Assembly: GCF_001643235.1 (NCBI RefSeq) | Contig: NZ_LQWY01000005.1 | Span: forward strand, 186,001-250,000 | Reading direction: 5' to 3' | Source: Domibacillus aminovorans | GTDB lineage: Bacteria; Bacillota; Bacilli; Bacillales; Domibacillaceae | DNA: 64,000 bases | In this document: in pieces, positions 9,119 through 18,362 of the stretch | Position numbering within the stretch: position 1 is the stretch's first letter | Layout: every line of letters begins with the position of its first letter | The notes under the pieces: generated by a model | What the model was told of the DNA's origin: nothing | What the model saw: the letters and a program-made list of their open reading frames with translations, nothing else | Databases searched by the model: none | Translations under genes and position numbers: made by a program

Positions 9119-9988
9119 TTGAGAAAGATTGCTTTTTTAGGACCAGCAGCGACATTTACTGATATCGCTGTGTCAGATGCGTTTCCAGATGATGAACGTA
9201 TTCCATGTGTTACAATTCCGGAATGTATGGATTTTGTGTTAGAAGGAAAAGCGGATCTGGCTGTCGTACCAATTGAAAATGCACTTGAAGGCACAGTCAA
9301 TATGACGATTGATCATCTTTTTCATGAAGCAGATTTGACGATTGTCGGAGAGTTGACAGCGCCGATTCAGCAGCACTTACTCGTGCATCCCGATCATGCG
9401 CCACAATGGAAAGAGGTAGGACGTGTGCTGTCGCATCCGCATGCCATTGCACAATGTCATAAATTTTTGAACCGTGAATTATATGGAATCCCGACTCAAC
9501 AAATGACATCAACGGCCGCAGCCGCGAAATATGTAAACGAACATCCAGAGCAATGTATTGCAGCTATTGCGAATTCATTGTCGGCAGAAGAGTATGGTCT
9601 TGTTGTCGTACAGACGGATATTCATGATTATCATTTTAACCATACACGTTTTCTTGTGTTGTCGAAAACACATGAAGAATTGACATTTCCTTTGCCGCAA
9701 ACGGGTGGGAAAACGACGATCGTTGTGACGCTACCGACAGACCGGCCGGGTTCGCTACATCAAGTGCTGGCGACGTTTGCATGGCGTAACTTAAACTTAG
9801 AAAAAATCGAGTCGCGGCCGCTTAAAACGGGTCTCGGTAACTATTTTTTCATCATCGATGTCGCACAGCGAATCGATGATGTGCTCGTTCCAGGCGCATT
9901 CGCTGAAATGGAAGCACTTGGCTGCAAAGTACAAGTGCTTGGCAGCTACTACGGATATGAAGTAGGACAAACTCCAAGTAAAATATAA
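9119..9988 (+). CDS. pheA: Prephenate dehydratase
   Basis: 289-residue enzyme converting prephenate to phenylpyruvate in phenylalanine synthesis. The catalytic half contains LGPAATFTDIA, TSTAAAAKYV and the NHTRFLVLS motif (TRF needed for activity); the C-terminal ACT domain holds ESRPLKTGLGNYFF, the Phe feedback-binding motif. The start is taken as TTG 9119, eight bases after AGGAG (9106-9110); a GTG at 9110 overlaps that site. It ends at a terminator shared with nadR on the other strand. Confidence 0.95.
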   Translation: MRKIAFLGPAATFTDIAVSDAFPDDERIPCVTIPECMDFVLEGKADLAVVPIENALEGTVNMTIDHLFHEADLTIVGELTAPIQQHLLVHPDHAPQWKEVGRVLSHPHAIAQCHKFLNRELYGIPTQQMTSTAAAAKYVNEHPEQCIAAIANSLSAEEYGLVVVQTDIHDYHFNHTRFLVLSKTHEELTFPLPQTGGKTTIVVTLPTDRPGSLHQVLATFAWRNLNLEKIESRPLKTGLGNYFFIIDVAQRIDDVLVPGAFAEMEALGCKVQVLGSYYGYEVGQTPSKI

Positions 9989-10022
9989 AATAAGACTGCC
10001 TGGAAAATGGCAGTCTTATTTT
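9987..10022. terminator. Bidirectional terminator between pheA and nadR
   Basis: A 14-base perfect stem with an eight-base loop. The arms begin with A-rich and end with T-rich runs, so it can serve both convergent genes. Confidence 0.88.
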
Positions 10023-10027
10023 ATATT

Positions 10028-10561
10028 TTACTCCAGCAAAAGCCCTGCTTTATCCAGCACCTGCTCTGCTTCATCAAGTGTCGCTTCATCTTTTGCAGAA
10101 ATGGTGTGCAAGTGAACGCCGCTTGTTAGTTCAGACAAATAAGCAGCGTTCGTTTCGTTAATTTTCTCTAAAAAGTGGAGGACTTCTTTTCGGTTTGATA
10201 CCATAATGGAAGCCGTTAAATCTCCGTAAACAGGATGTTCAACTTTTACATCTTTCACAAGAACGCCAAGATCGACAAGCAGAAGTAGTTCTTCCTCTGT
10301 CTTGTCCGGTGGATGAACACAGGCGACAATTCGTTCATACCCGGTTTCTTCTTGGTTAGTTAAGTACAAATATCCTTGGCTCGTTGCCATAATCGGAACA
10401 CCGCGTGCTTTTAATAATGTGATATCACCAACGATTACTTGACGGCTTACGCTTGCTTTTTTAGCTAACTCACTGCCAGTTAGAGGTTTATTTTCATGTT
10501 GAAGCCAGTTTAAGAGCAACGAACGCCGCTCTTCACCAGCGAGTTTCTTTTTATCTGTCAT
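10028..10561 (-). CDS. nadR: NAD biosynthesis transcriptional repressor NadR (NiaR/YrxA)
   Basis: 177-residue regulator with an N-terminal winged helix-turn-helix (LTGSELAKKASVSRQVIVGDI) and a C-terminal 3H ligand domain; the three histidine motifs are visible as ACVHPP, VEHPVYG and GVHLHT. In B. subtilis YrxA represses nadBCA and nifS when nicotinic acid is plentiful. It follows nifS on the minus strand, divergent from nadBCA, which is exactly its known regulon. Confidence 0.94.
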   Translation of the reverse strand: MTDKKKLAGEERRSLLLNWLQHENKPLTGSELAKKASVSRQVIVGDITLLKARGVPIMATSQGYLYLTNQEETGYERIVACVHPPDKTEEELLLLVDLGVLVKDVKVEHPVYGDLTASIMVSNRKEVLHFLEKINETNAAYLSELTSGVHLHTISAKDEATLDEAEQVLDKAGLLLE

Positions 10562-10581
10562 CCGTTATCCCTCCACTAGTA

Positions 10582-11685
10582 TCATATCATAGCCGCCTCC
10601 GTTGCGACATGAGCGAGTGATCGGGCGAGTTCCAGTACTTCTTCTTCTGTCGTCCCGTAGCCAAGTGAAATACGGAAAAACTGCCGTGCTTCATCGATTG
10701 ACAGCCCCATTGCGATGGCCGCTTTTGTCCCTGCAGCAGCAGATGTATCGCATGCACTTCCAGTCGAAATACGTATATCTTTTGCATTTAATGCGAGCAT
10801 AACGAGCTGACCTTCAATGCCGGGTATACACATCCCGATCACACCAGGAAACTGTTCTGTTTCATCGGCTTCAATCCATTTGCATAACGTCCCATTCAGT
10901 TCTTTTTTTAACAAATTTCTTAAATAGGAGAGACGTTTCAGATCAATAGCGAATTGGGAAGCTTCGACAAATGCAGCGATCGCAGGGGTATCTACTGTAC
11001 CGCCTCTCACTCCTTTTTCATGTGTCAGACCGGGAAAGACTGGTGTGATTAAACAATGCGGTGATAAATAAATAGCACCGCATCCTTTAGGCCCGCCAAT
11101 TTTATGAGCTGAAAATGTCATTGCATCGGCTTCAATCCTCGTTATATCAACTTTCCCAAAAGATTGTACACAATCGGTATGAAATAAAATACCGTGTTTT
11201 TTTGCTAAACTGGAAATTTTTTCAACAGGCTGGATGGTGCCGATTTCAGGATTAATGTGTTGAATCGAAATGAGTACCGTATCAGGACGAATGGCAGCAA
11301 GAACCTCACCTATGGAAATAACGCCATTTTCATTCATCGGCAGTTTTGTTACTTCAAACCCTTCAGATTCAAGCAACGTCATCGCAGAATGAACGGATGT
11401 ATGTTCTGCCATCGATGTGATCACATGCATTCCTTTTCGATTTCTAGCCATTGATAAAATGGCCAGTATGTTTCCTTCAGTGCCGCTACCTGTGAAGTAA
11501 ATCCCGTCTGCCGGCACACCCGCTTTTTTGGCGATTTGTTCACGGCATCGTTGCAACAGTAAATTAGCTTTCGTTCCTTCATCGTGAGGACTAGATGTGT
11601 TCCCAGGAAAATGAAGTGCCGCTTCTATATACACATCAATGGCTTCCTTTCGCATTGGAGAGGTAGCCGCATAGTCGAAATACAT
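10582..11685 (-). CDS. nifS: Cysteine desulfurase NifS-like, NAD-linked
   Basis: 367-residue PLP-dependent class V aminotransferase fold. The PLP lysine is in SAHKIGGPKGCG and the sulfur-accepting cysteine in STGSACDTSAAAG. The B. subtilis counterpart supplies sulfur for the NadA [4Fe-4S] cluster. It is divergent from nadBCA and upstream of nadR, so its role is inferred from both family and context. The upstream site AGAGAAG is a weak ribosome binding site. A second desulfurase (44939-46072) serves tRNA thiolation. Confidence 0.93.
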   Translation of the reverse strand: MYFDYAATSPMRKEAIDVYIEAALHFPGNTSSPHDEGTKANLLLQRCREQIAKKAGVPADGIYFTGSGTEGNILAILSMARNRKGMHVITSMAEHTSVHSAMTLLESEGFEVTKLPMNENGVISIGEVLAAIRPDTVLISIQHINPEIGTIQPVEKISSLAKKHGILFHTDCVQSFGKVDITRIEADAMTFSAHKIGGPKGCGAIYLSPHCLITPVFPGLTHEKGVRGGTVDTPAIAAFVEASQFAIDLKRLSYLRNLLKKELNGTLCKWIEADETEQFPGVIGMCIPGIEGQLVMLALNAKDIRISTGSACDTSAAAGTKAAIAMGLSIDEARQFFRISLGYGTTEEEVLELARSLAHVATEAAMI

Positions 11686-11717
11686 TATTTACACTTCTCT
11701 CTATTATAAATTTAATC

Positions 11718-11759
11718 TTGTCATATTGTTTATTTTATGTGAAGATAGGTGTCAAGACA
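11718..11759 (+). promoter_or_regulatory. nadB promoter with candidate NadR operator
   Basis: TTGTCA (11718-11723) and an extended -10-like TGTGAAGAT (11738-11746) are followed directly by the palindrome TGTCAAGACA (11750-11759). TGTC-NN-GACA resembles the YrxA/NiaR box as I recall it. The site lies between the divergent nifS and nadB genes, where the repressor is expected to act. Confidence 0.45.
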
Positions 11760-11780
11760 ACTGTAAAGTGAGGGTAAGCG

Positions 11781-13367
11781 ATGAAATTTACGTCACAGGT
11801 CGTCATTATTGGATCAGGCATTGCCGCTTTGCAGGCAGCCAAACATTTAGCAGCGCAATTGAATGTGATTGTTATCACAAAGTCAATGATCAGGGACAGT
11901 AACTCGTATTATGCACAGGGAGGCATCGCCGCTGTGATGTCTACAAATGATACGTACCGTTCTCATATAGAAGATACAGTAAAAGCAGGGGAACATCATC
12001 ATAGCTTGTCCGCTGTCGAGCAGCTTGTCGAAGAAGGCGCACAAGGCGTACAACAACTTTTAAATGAGGGATTTCCGGCAGACCGCCGTTCAACTGGCAC
12101 GCTTTCACTCGGTTTAGAAGGGGCGCACAATGAACATCGGATTGTTCATTCTGGTGGTGATGCGACCGGTAAAATGATAATCGAGCATTTATTAAAGTCA
12201 ATGCCGGATAATGTACGTATTATGGAGCAGGAAATGGCATTTGAACTTATCGTGTCAAATGAAACATGTACGGGTGTGAAAACGAAAACGATTGACGGCA
12301 CGATACACACATATGAAGCGGATCATGTAGTGCTGGCAACGGGCGGAGCAGGAGCGCTCTATCCATTTACGTCAAATAGGAAAACGTTAACAGGTGACGG
12401 GATTGCGCTTGCTTACCGCGCAGGTGCAGTCGTGACAGATATGGAGTTTGTTCAGTTTCATCCGACTCTTTTATATGTAAATGGTGAAGCGAAAGGGCTT
12501 GTGTCAGAAGCGGTTCGCGGAGCAGGAGCAGTACTTGTGGATGAAAGTGGACGCCATATTATGGAAGGAATTCATCCGATGAAAGATCTTGCTCCCCGGC
12601 ACATTACCGCGTTTGAACTATACAAAGCACGCAAAAACGGTCATGATGTGCTTCTCGATATTTCCATGATTGATCATTTCGAGAAGAGCTTCCCAACCAT
12701 AACCGCTCTGTGTATTAAAAATGGAATTGATATAAAAGACGGATTCATCCCTGTTGCACCAGGCAGCCATTTTTTAATGGGTGGAGTAAAGGCGGATTCG
12801 CAAGGGAAAACGTCGATTAATGGTTTATATGCAATTGGTGAAACAGCCTGTACGGGTGTACACGGAGCAAATAGGCTTGCAAGTAATTCCCTTTTAGAAG
12901 GAATCGCTTTTGGAAAACGAATGGCGGCGTATATATTGTCTTGTGATCAAAACGTGCAGGTCAAAAAGAGGGCCGCGATTGCTTTTCCATTAACTGTTCC
13001 ACCGCTTTTTGAAATAGATGAATTGCAAGCGATGATGATGGACAACGTAGGTATTACTCGAACGAAAGAAGGGCTTAATCGTCTAGTAGATTGTTTGAAG
13101 GTTGTGGAAAATACAAACGGAGATATAAGTCACTTATCCGTTTCAGAAATAGAACGATTGTTTATGCATACGACAGCGTATTTAATTGCAAGGTCAGCAC
13201 TTGAGCGAACTGAGACGCGAGGTGCCCATATTCGAGCAGATTTTCCGGAAGCGAGAGAACAGTGGGGGCAAAGCTGGGTGACATTTGAAAAAGGAAAAAT
13301 ATCGGTGAGGAGTGGAGAACATGAATGGAATCAAACTCGATCAACTGCTTACAGCATTTTTTATTGA
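11781..13367 (+). CDS. nadB: L-aspartate oxidase
   Basis: FAD enzyme of 528 residues that oxidises L-aspartate to iminoaspartate, the first step of de novo NAD synthesis. The dinucleotide motif IIGSGIAALQAA is at the N-terminus (residues 9-20); family signatures SYYAQGGIAAV, HSGGDATGK and the FAD-binding GANRLASNSLLEG are present. Length agrees with B. subtilis NadB (531). GAGGGTAAG precedes the ATG. Its end overlaps nadC. Confidence 0.97.
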   Translation: MKFTSQVVIIGSGIAALQAAKHLAAQLNVIVITKSMIRDSNSYYAQGGIAAVMSTNDTYRSHIEDTVKAGEHHHSLSAVEQLVEEGAQGVQQLLNEGFPADRRSTGTLSLGLEGAHNEHRIVHSGGDATGKMIIEHLLKSMPDNVRIMEQEMAFELIVSNETCTGVKTKTIDGTIHTYEADHVVLATGGAGALYPFTSNRKTLTGDGIALAYRAGAVVTDMEFVQFHPTLLYVNGEAKGLVSEAVRGAGAVLVDESGRHIMEGIHPMKDLAPRHITAFELYKARKNGHDVLLDISMIDHFEKSFPTITALCIKNGIDIKDGFIPVAPGSHFLMGGVKADSQGKTSINGLYAIGETACTGVHGANRLASNSLLEGIAFGKRMAAYILSCDQNVQVKKRAAIAFPLTVPPLFEIDELQAMMMDNVGITRTKEGLNRLVDCLKVVENTNGDISHLSVSEIERLFMHTTAYLIARSALERTETRGAHIRADFPEAREQWGQSWVTFEKGKISVRSGEHEWNQTRSTAYSIFY

Positions 13368-14181
13368 AGATATTGGCGATCGGGATGTATCAGGAGAAAG
13401 CATCTTTTCTGAAGAGGAAATGGGATCATTTACATTTACAGCGAAAGAAGCCGGTATTTTTTGCGGACGAGCTATCATTGAAAGAGGATTTCGGTTAGTC
13501 GATGAACATGTCACGGTGTCGGTTTTGAAAAAAGATGGCGACGTTGTGAGGCAAGGTGAAGTGATTGCTCGTATTCAAGGTTCATTGCGCGCGCTGCTTT
13601 CTGGGGAACGGGTCATATTAAATCTTGTGCAGCGAATGTCAGGCATCGCGACAGCAGCGGCGCAGGCAGTGAAAGAAACAGAAGGAACGAATGCGCGCGT
13701 CTGTGATACGAGAAAAACGGTGCCTGGATTGCGCATGATAGAGAAGTACGCAGTGAGAACAGGTGGTGCTTTTAATCATCGCACCGGTTTATACGATGCT
13801 GTTATGTTAAAAGATAATCATATTGCTTTTGCTGGAAGCATTTCGCGTGCTGTAGAAAAAGCACGTTCTGCTTGCGGCCATACGATGAAAATTGAAGTGG
13901 AAATTGAAACGAAAGAGCAGCTGATAGAAGCAGTGGAAGCGGGCGCGGATATTGTCATGTTTGATAACTGCACGCCTGAACAGATCAAATCATGGCTGCC
14001 GATTGTACCGGCGCATATTGCAACAGAAGCGTCCGGGGGGATTACGATTGAAAATATACGCGATTATGCGTTAACGGGTGTTGGCTGGATTTCTCTCGGT
14101 GCATTAACGCATTCAGTGAAAGCACTTGATATAAGTGCACGAGTGGACATGAAAGGGGCTGTTTTAAATGGCATTAAATGA
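13321..14181 (+). CDS. nadC: Nicotinate-nucleotide pyrophosphorylase (quinolinate phosphoribosyltransferase)
   Basis: 286-residue enzyme that converts quinolinate and PRPP to nicotinate mononucleotide. Signature [22 protein letters not shown] region (about residues 134-155; catalytic and substrate-binding Arg, Lys and His) and [10 protein letters not shown] are present. ATG 13321 is preferred over GTG 13312 because GAGGAGTGGAG sits at the right distance. It overlaps nadB by 47 bases and nadA by 14, so the three genes are tightly coupled. Confidence 0.96.
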   Translation: MNGIKLDQLLTAFFIEDIGDRDVSGESIFSEEEMGSFTFTAKEAGIFCGRAIIERGFRLVDEHVTVSVLKKDGDVVRQGEVIARIQGSLRALLSGERVILNLVQRMSGIATAAAQAVKETEGTNARVCDTRKTVPGLRMIEKYAVRTGGAFNHRTGLYDAVMLKDNHIAFAGSISRAVEKARSACGHTMKIEVEIETKEQLIEAVEAGADIVMFDNCTPEQIKSWLPIVPAHIATEASGGITIENIRDYALTGVGWISLGALTHSVKALDISARVDMKGAVLNGIK

Positions 14182-15277
14182 ACTGTTAAAGACGAATGAA
14201 GGAATGCTTCCGGAAATATACCGGCATATGGAGCGGGGGACAATGGAACAGCGGGTGCGCGAGATTAAACAAGAACTTGGCTCTGCCCTGTTCATTCCAG
14301 GTCACCATTATCAAAAGGATGAAGTGATTCAATTTGCCGATGCAATCGGGGATTCATTGCAGTTAGCACAAGTGTCGGCGGCGAACCAGGCAGCAGAGCA
14401 CATTGTCTTTTGCGGCGTGCATTTTATGGCAGAAACGGCTGATATTTTAACGAATGACAACCAAACGGTCTATTTGCCTGATATGCGTGCGGGCTGCTCG
14501 ATGGCGGATATGGCAGATATTTATCAAACTGAACGGGCTTGGACGACTCTCCAGCAAACATTTGGTGATACGATCATTCCGCTCACGTACGTGAATTCAA
14601 CCGCTGCTATTAAAGCATTTACCGGAAGAAATGGCGGTTCATGCGTTACATCATCGAATGCGCGCTCGATGGTAGAATGGGCATTTACGCAAAAACAACG
14701 TATTTTATTTTTGCCGGATCAGCATCTTGGCCGGAATACGGCATTTGACATCGGTGTGCCGCTTGACCATATGGCGGTTTGGAATCCGATCACAGATACG
14801 CTTGAATATGACGGAGATATCGCGAATGTTCAAGTTATTTTGTGGAAAGGACATTGCTCTGTTCACGAAAACTTTACCGTTTCCAATATTGAAGAACTGC
14901 GCCGGACGAGACCGGACATGAACATCATTGTGCATCCGGAATGCCGCCGGGAAGTGGTGGCACTATCTGATGATAATGGATCCACGAAATACATTATTGA
15001 CGTAATCGAAAAGGCGGAACCTGGCACGTCCTGGGCGATCGGAACAGAAATGAATCTAGTGAAACGGATTATTGCGAATCATCCTGATAAAGACATTATC
15101 TCGCTGAATCCAAATATGTGTCCATGTTTGACGATGAACCGAATTGATTTGCCACATTTGCTCTGGTCGCTAGAAACAATTACGGCAGGCAAAAAAGGCA
15201 ATATTATTAAAGTAGACGAGAAAACAGCATTACAGGCAAAGATGTCACTTGACCGGATGCTGGCACGGGCAAACTGA
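14168..15277 (+). CDS. nadA: Quinolinate synthase A
   Basis: 369-residue [4Fe-4S] enzyme that condenses iminoaspartate with dihydroxyacetone phosphate. The cluster-ligand cysteines expected from Bacillus NadA are seen in [20 protein letters not shown] and [11 protein letters not shown]. The ATG lies inside the end of nadC, preceded by AAAGGGG. Sulfur for its cluster probably comes from the divergent nifS. Length equals B. subtilis NadA (368) within one residue. Confidence 0.97.
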   Translation: MALNELLKTNEGMLPEIYRHMERGTMEQRVREIKQELGSALFIPGHHYQKDEVIQFADAIGDSLQLAQVSAANQAAEHIVFCGVHFMAETADILTNDNQTVYLPDMRAGCSMADMADIYQTERAWTTLQQTFGDTIIPLTYVNSTAAIKAFTGRNGGSCVTSSNARSMVEWAFTQKQRILFLPDQHLGRNTAFDIGVPLDHMAVWNPITDTLEYDGDIANVQVILWKGHCSVHENFTVSNIEELRRTRPDMNIIVHPECRREVVALSDDNGSTKYIIDVIEKAEPGTSWAIGTEMNLVKRIIANHPDKDIISLNPNMCPCLTMNRIDLPHLLWSLETITAGKKGNIIKVDEKTALQAKMSLDRMLARAN

Positions 15278-15344
15278 CATTTTTTCGGCACAGCAGGATA
15301 CCGGGCGCATACAATATGTTGAATGCTCATTGAGGAGGGAAACA

Positions 15345-16166
15345 ATGAAAATCCATATTGTTCAGCGCGGTGACACACTCTGGTCGATTTCTGAAAAGCA
15401 CGGTGTTTCGTATGAAGAAGTAAAGAAGCTAAACGCTCATCTGGCAAATCCGGATATGATTGTACCGGGTATGAAAATTAAACTGCCTGATACTGTCAGT
15501 CATAAGGGCAGCGAGCGTCCATATAAGGGCAGCGAACGTCCATACAAGGGCAGCGAGCGTCCATATAAGGGTAGCGAGCATCCATATTCGAACGAAAAAC
15601 CGAATGGCCGTCCGCCGCTACTAGAATCGGAAATGGACGAGATGAAGGAACCAAAGATGCCATCGATGCCGCCGATGCCAGAATCGCAAATGCCATCGAT
15701 GCCGCCGATGCCAGAATCGCAAATGCCATCGATGCCGCCGATGCCGGAATCGACACTGCCGGTACCGCCGATGCCAGAATCGCCAATGCCATGTCCATCG
15801 ATGCCATGTCCGCCGATGCCAGAACAGTGGATGACACAACCCGTTCCAGCACCATCTCCTGCTGAACAAGGATATGAACAGGGATATGAGCATGAAATGA
15901 TGATGCCATGTCCACCAATGCCATGCTATTTTTACCCGATGCCTTTTCCGATGCCTCATGCAATGCCTTATGCAATGCCTCAAATGCCTCAAGCAATGCC
16001 TTATGCAATGCCTCAAATGCCTCATGCAATGCCTTATATGCATGAGATGGAAACAGAGCAAGAAGAAAATGAAAATGAAATGAAAGAAAATGAAATGAAA
16101 GAAAATGAAATGAATGAACATGGATTTCCGCATATGATGCCGCATTGTCCGTACTGCAATCGATGA
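15345..16166 (+). CDS. safA: LysM spore coat assembly protein, SafA-like, with Met/Pro-rich repeats
   Basis: 273-residue protein. The N-terminal LysM domain (residues 2-46; IHIVQRGDTLWSISEKHGV, VPGMKIKLP) binds peptidoglycan. Next come four near-identical KGSERPY heptads, then repeats of MPSMPPMPESQ, a stretch of MPYAMPQMPHAMPY type, and a Glu-rich tail with ENEMK repeats. In B. subtilis safA follows nadA and directs inner coat assembly at the cortex-coat interface; location and LysM agree. The tail is far from B. subtilis SafA (387 residues). ATG 15345 follows GAGGAGGG. Confidence 0.8.
   Translation: MKIHIVQRGDTLWSISEKHGVSYEEVKKLNAHLANPDMIVPGMKIKLPDTVSHKGSERPYKGSERPYKGSERPYKGSEHPYSNEKPNGRPPLLESEMDEMKEPKMPSMPPMPESQMPSMPPMPESQMPSMPPMPESTLPVPPMPESPMPCPSMPCPPMPEQWMTQPVPAPSPAEQGYEQGYEHEMMMPCPPMPCYFYPMPFPMPHAMPYAMPQMPQAMPYAMPQMPHAMPYMHEMETEQEENENEMKENEMKENEMNEHGFPHMMPHCPYCNR
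15501..15588 (+). repeat. Four tandem 21-bp repeats inside safA
   Basis: The unit AAGGGCAGCGAGCGTCCATAT (given here in words as 21 bp beginning AAGGGCAGCG) occurs four times with few changes and encodes KGSERPY. Further 33-bp units (15656-15757) encode MPSMPPMPESQ. Confidence 0.85.
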
Positions 16167-16282
16167 AGTGAAACGTAATGGTGAAGACGCGCAATATGTG
16201 CGTCTTTCTTTCATATGAACAAATGAAAAAGACCAAGAAGGGAATGCTACCTTTAATCAGAATTTTAAAAGGGGGCAGTGAA

Positions 16283-16507
16283 GTGAAAACGCTATTTGCC
16301 GAATTAACATTTGATGAAACGAAAATTTCAGGTGATATTCAATCTAAATTAAAAAGTGCTCTTTTGAACCACGGGATAAACGTTATCGCTGTAACAGATA
16401 AACAGCCAGGGGGTACGCTCCGAGAAAGCGGAATGGATAAAAAAGACGCCATTCAAGTGCAGTCTGATTTAAACTCAGCAGGTGCAGGCGGCATGGTTTC
16501 ACCTTAA
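16283..16507 (+). CDS. Uncharacterised 74-residue protein
   Basis: I do not recognise this family. It begins MKTLFAELTFDETKISG, with a GTG start at 16283 after AAAAGGGGGCA, and ends GAGGMVSP with a Gly-rich C-terminus preceded by QSDLNSAG. There is no signal peptide, membrane segment or cysteine. It lies between safA and a strong terminator, in the position where B. subtilis has coxA, but shows no resemblance to CoxA. A role linked to the spore coat is only a guess from position. Confidence 0.7.
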   Translation: MKTLFAELTFDETKISGDIQSKLKSALLNHGINVIAVTDKQPGGTLRESGMDKKDAIQVQSDLNSAGAGGMVSP

Positions 16508-16515
16508 TATAGAAG

Positions 16516-16550
16516 AGAAGTCGATCAGCATCATGCTGATCGACTTTTTT
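16516..16550 (+). terminator. Terminator after the orphan ORF
   Basis: Perfect 13-base stem AAGTCGATCAGCA (16518-16530) with a three-base loop and six T. Confidence 0.92.
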
Positions 16551-16588
16551 AGTGTAAACAATCAATATGTATGGATTATTGGTTTGTC

Positions 16589-16651
16589 TTGATTGATTTT
16601 GGATTAATTTGATTGGAAATGATTGTTTTCTTATAAAAGCGGTTGTATAAT
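16589..16651 (+). promoter_or_regulatory. fruR promoter with TTGATTG direct repeats
   Basis: TTGTTT (16623-16628), 17-base spacer, TATAAT (16646-16651). Upstream are TTGATTGA (16589), TTGATTGG (16609) and ATGATTGT (16619), spaced by 20 and 10 bases, about two and one helical turns. DeoR-family repressors such as FruR bind repeated sites, so autoregulation is plausible. Confidence 0.5.
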
Positions 16652-16684
16652 GAAGGAAACAAAAAGAACAGGGGAATGAAGGCA

Positions 16685-17437
16685 ATGTTGACGGAAGAAC
16701 GTCATTTGACCATTTTAAACCTTTTAAAAGAAAAAGAAGTAGTCAAAATTCATGAATTGACTGAATTGACAGGTGCCTCAGAGTCGACAATGCGCAGGGA
16801 CTTGACTGATTTAGAAGATAAGGGTCTACTCAGACGTGTTCATGGCGGTGCAGCGAAAGTATCAAGAAAACGCACAGAACCGTCGATGAACGAAAAAACG
16901 AACCGATTTTATGAAGAGAAAAGTGCGGCCGGCCGTCTTGCTGCATCCCTCATCGAAGACGATGATTGTATTTTCATTGATGCGGGCACAACAACATTAG
17001 CCATTATTCCTTACATTCAAGCAAAAAATATTGTGGTTGTGACGAATGGATTTGATCATTTGCGACTGCTTGCTGAACGGGGAATTGAAGCATATGGTAC
17101 AGGCGGCAAGCTGAAAGAATCGACAAAAGCATTAACTGGCACTGGTGCTGTTCACAGTTTGCAGCAATATTGGTTTGATAAAGCATTTCTTGGCGTAAAC
17201 GGCATTCACATGGTGGCTGGCTACACAACGCCGGATCCGGAAGAAGCAACAGTTAAGAGAGAAGCACTAAAACGAGCACAGCAGCCTTTTATTGTAACCG
17301 ATGCATCGAAATTTCAGGAAAGCACGTTCGCCTATATAGCAAGATTGGAAGACGCGGTCATTGTGACAGGTAAAATAACTGATAAAATGAGGCGGATGTT
17401 TGCAGAAAAAACGGACATTAAGGAGGCGTTAATATGA
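16685..17437 (+). CDS. fruR: DeoR-family fructose operon regulator FruR
   Basis: 250-residue repressor with an N-terminal winged helix (KIHELTELTGASESTMRRDLTDLEDKGLLRRVHGGA) and a C-terminal DeoR sugar-phosphate-sensing domain (IDAGTTT, VVTNG, FLGVNGIH, TDASKF). In B. subtilis FruR answers fructose 1-phosphate and heads fruR-fruK-fruA. ATG 16685 gives nine bases from AGGGGA; ATG 16676 touches that site. It overlaps fruK by four bases. Confidence 0.9.
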   Translation: MLTEERHLTILNLLKEKEVVKIHELTELTGASESTMRRDLTDLEDKGLLRRVHGGAAKVSRKRTEPSMNEKTNRFYEEKSAAGRLAASLIEDDDCIFIDAGTTTLAIIPYIQAKNIVVVTNGFDHLRLLAERGIEAYGTGGKLKESTKALTGTGAVHSLQQYWFDKAFLGVNGIHMVAGYTTPDPEEATVKREALKRAQQPFIVTDASKFQESTFAYIARLEDAVIVTGKITDKMRRMFAEKTDIKEALI

Positions 17438-18348
17438 TTTACACGTGTACGTTAAATCCAGCCGTCGACTATGTTGTGCGAGTGGAGGATTTTCAAGCAG
17501 GCGGCTTGAATCGATCGGAGAGTGCCGATTTATATGCGGGCGGGAAAGGGATCAACGTGTCACGCCTATTGAAGAGGCTTGGCAGCGATACGTGTGCTAT
17601 CGGATTTGCGGGCGGATTTATAGGCGATTTTATTAAAAGTGAACTTGACCGTGAAGGTGTTTTCCACCGATTTACATCCGTTCATGGCGTCACGCGTATT
17701 AACGTGAAACTAAAATCAGGTACCGAAACAGAAATTAATGGGCCGGCTCCGTCTATTTCGGAAGAAGAGGCGAATCGACTAGTGCAGTTGACGGGAGAGT
17801 TGACAGAGCATGATTGGTTTCATATCGGCGGCAGCGTACCATCGTCCCTTCCAGCAGATTATGCAGGTACATTAATGGACACCGCACGCAAAAAAGGGGC
17901 ACGTGTTGTCGTGGATACGAGCGGTGCGGCATTAAAAGCTTTACTGCCATACAACCCTTTTTTTATTAAACCAAATCATCACGAGTTGAGCGAACTATTT
18001 AATACAGATGTTAGTACGAAGGAAGACGCGGCATTTATTGCGAAAAAATTAGTCGATGGCGGTATTGGAAATGTCATCGTTTCTATGGGCGGTGATGGAG
18101 CGGTTTTTGTTAACAATGAATCAATTTATTTTGCCGTATCACCAAAAGGAACGGTGAAAAATACAGTCGGGGCAGGCGATTCAATGGTTGCCGCGTTTAT
18201 GGCGAAAATTGATGCTGGACTTGAACCGCATGAAGCATTTCACTGGGCAGTTGCAGCTGGCAGTGCGACGGCCTTTTCTGATGATCTATGTACGAAAGAA
18301 GAGGTAGAAGATGTCTATAGCCATGTGAAAATTGTAAACGTAGAATAG
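17434..18348 (+). CDS. fruK: 1-phosphofructokinase
   Basis: 304-residue PfkB-family kinase that converts fructose 1-phosphate to fructose 1,6-bisphosphate. Visible are the start TCTLNPAVDYVVRV, the GGKGINVSRLLKRLG substrate loop near 37-51 and the PfkB signature NTVGAGDSMVAAF with catalytic Asp near 248. Intact and normal in length. It follows fruR and precedes a broken fruA, so its substrate may now have to come from another transporter. Confidence 0.94.
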   Translation: MIYTCTLNPAVDYVVRVEDFQAGGLNRSESADLYAGGKGINVSRLLKRLGSDTCAIGFAGGFIGDFIKSELDREGVFHRFTSVHGVTRINVKLKSGTETEINGPAPSISEEEANRLVQLTGELTEHDWFHIGGSVPSSLPADYAGTLMDTARKKGARVVVDTSGAALKALLPYNPFFIKPNHHELSELFNTDVSTKEDAAFIAKKLVDGGIGNVIVSMGGDGAVFVNNESIYFAVSPKGTVKNTVGAGDSMVAAFMAKIDAGLEPHEAFHWAVAAGSATAFSDDLCTKEEVEDVYSHVKIVNVE

Positions 18349-18362
18349 GAGGGACGGTCAAA

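Noticed and set aside
15501-15757. Regular short repeats that could suggest a CRISPR array
   Set aside because: The units are tandem with no unique spacers and stay in frame within the coat gene.
15496-16236. Long open frames on the minus strand opposite safA (up to 246 codons)
   Set aside because: They mirror the repetitive Met/Pro codons of safA; they have no ribosome binding site and read as low-complexity His/Arg or Ala/Ser/Met runs.
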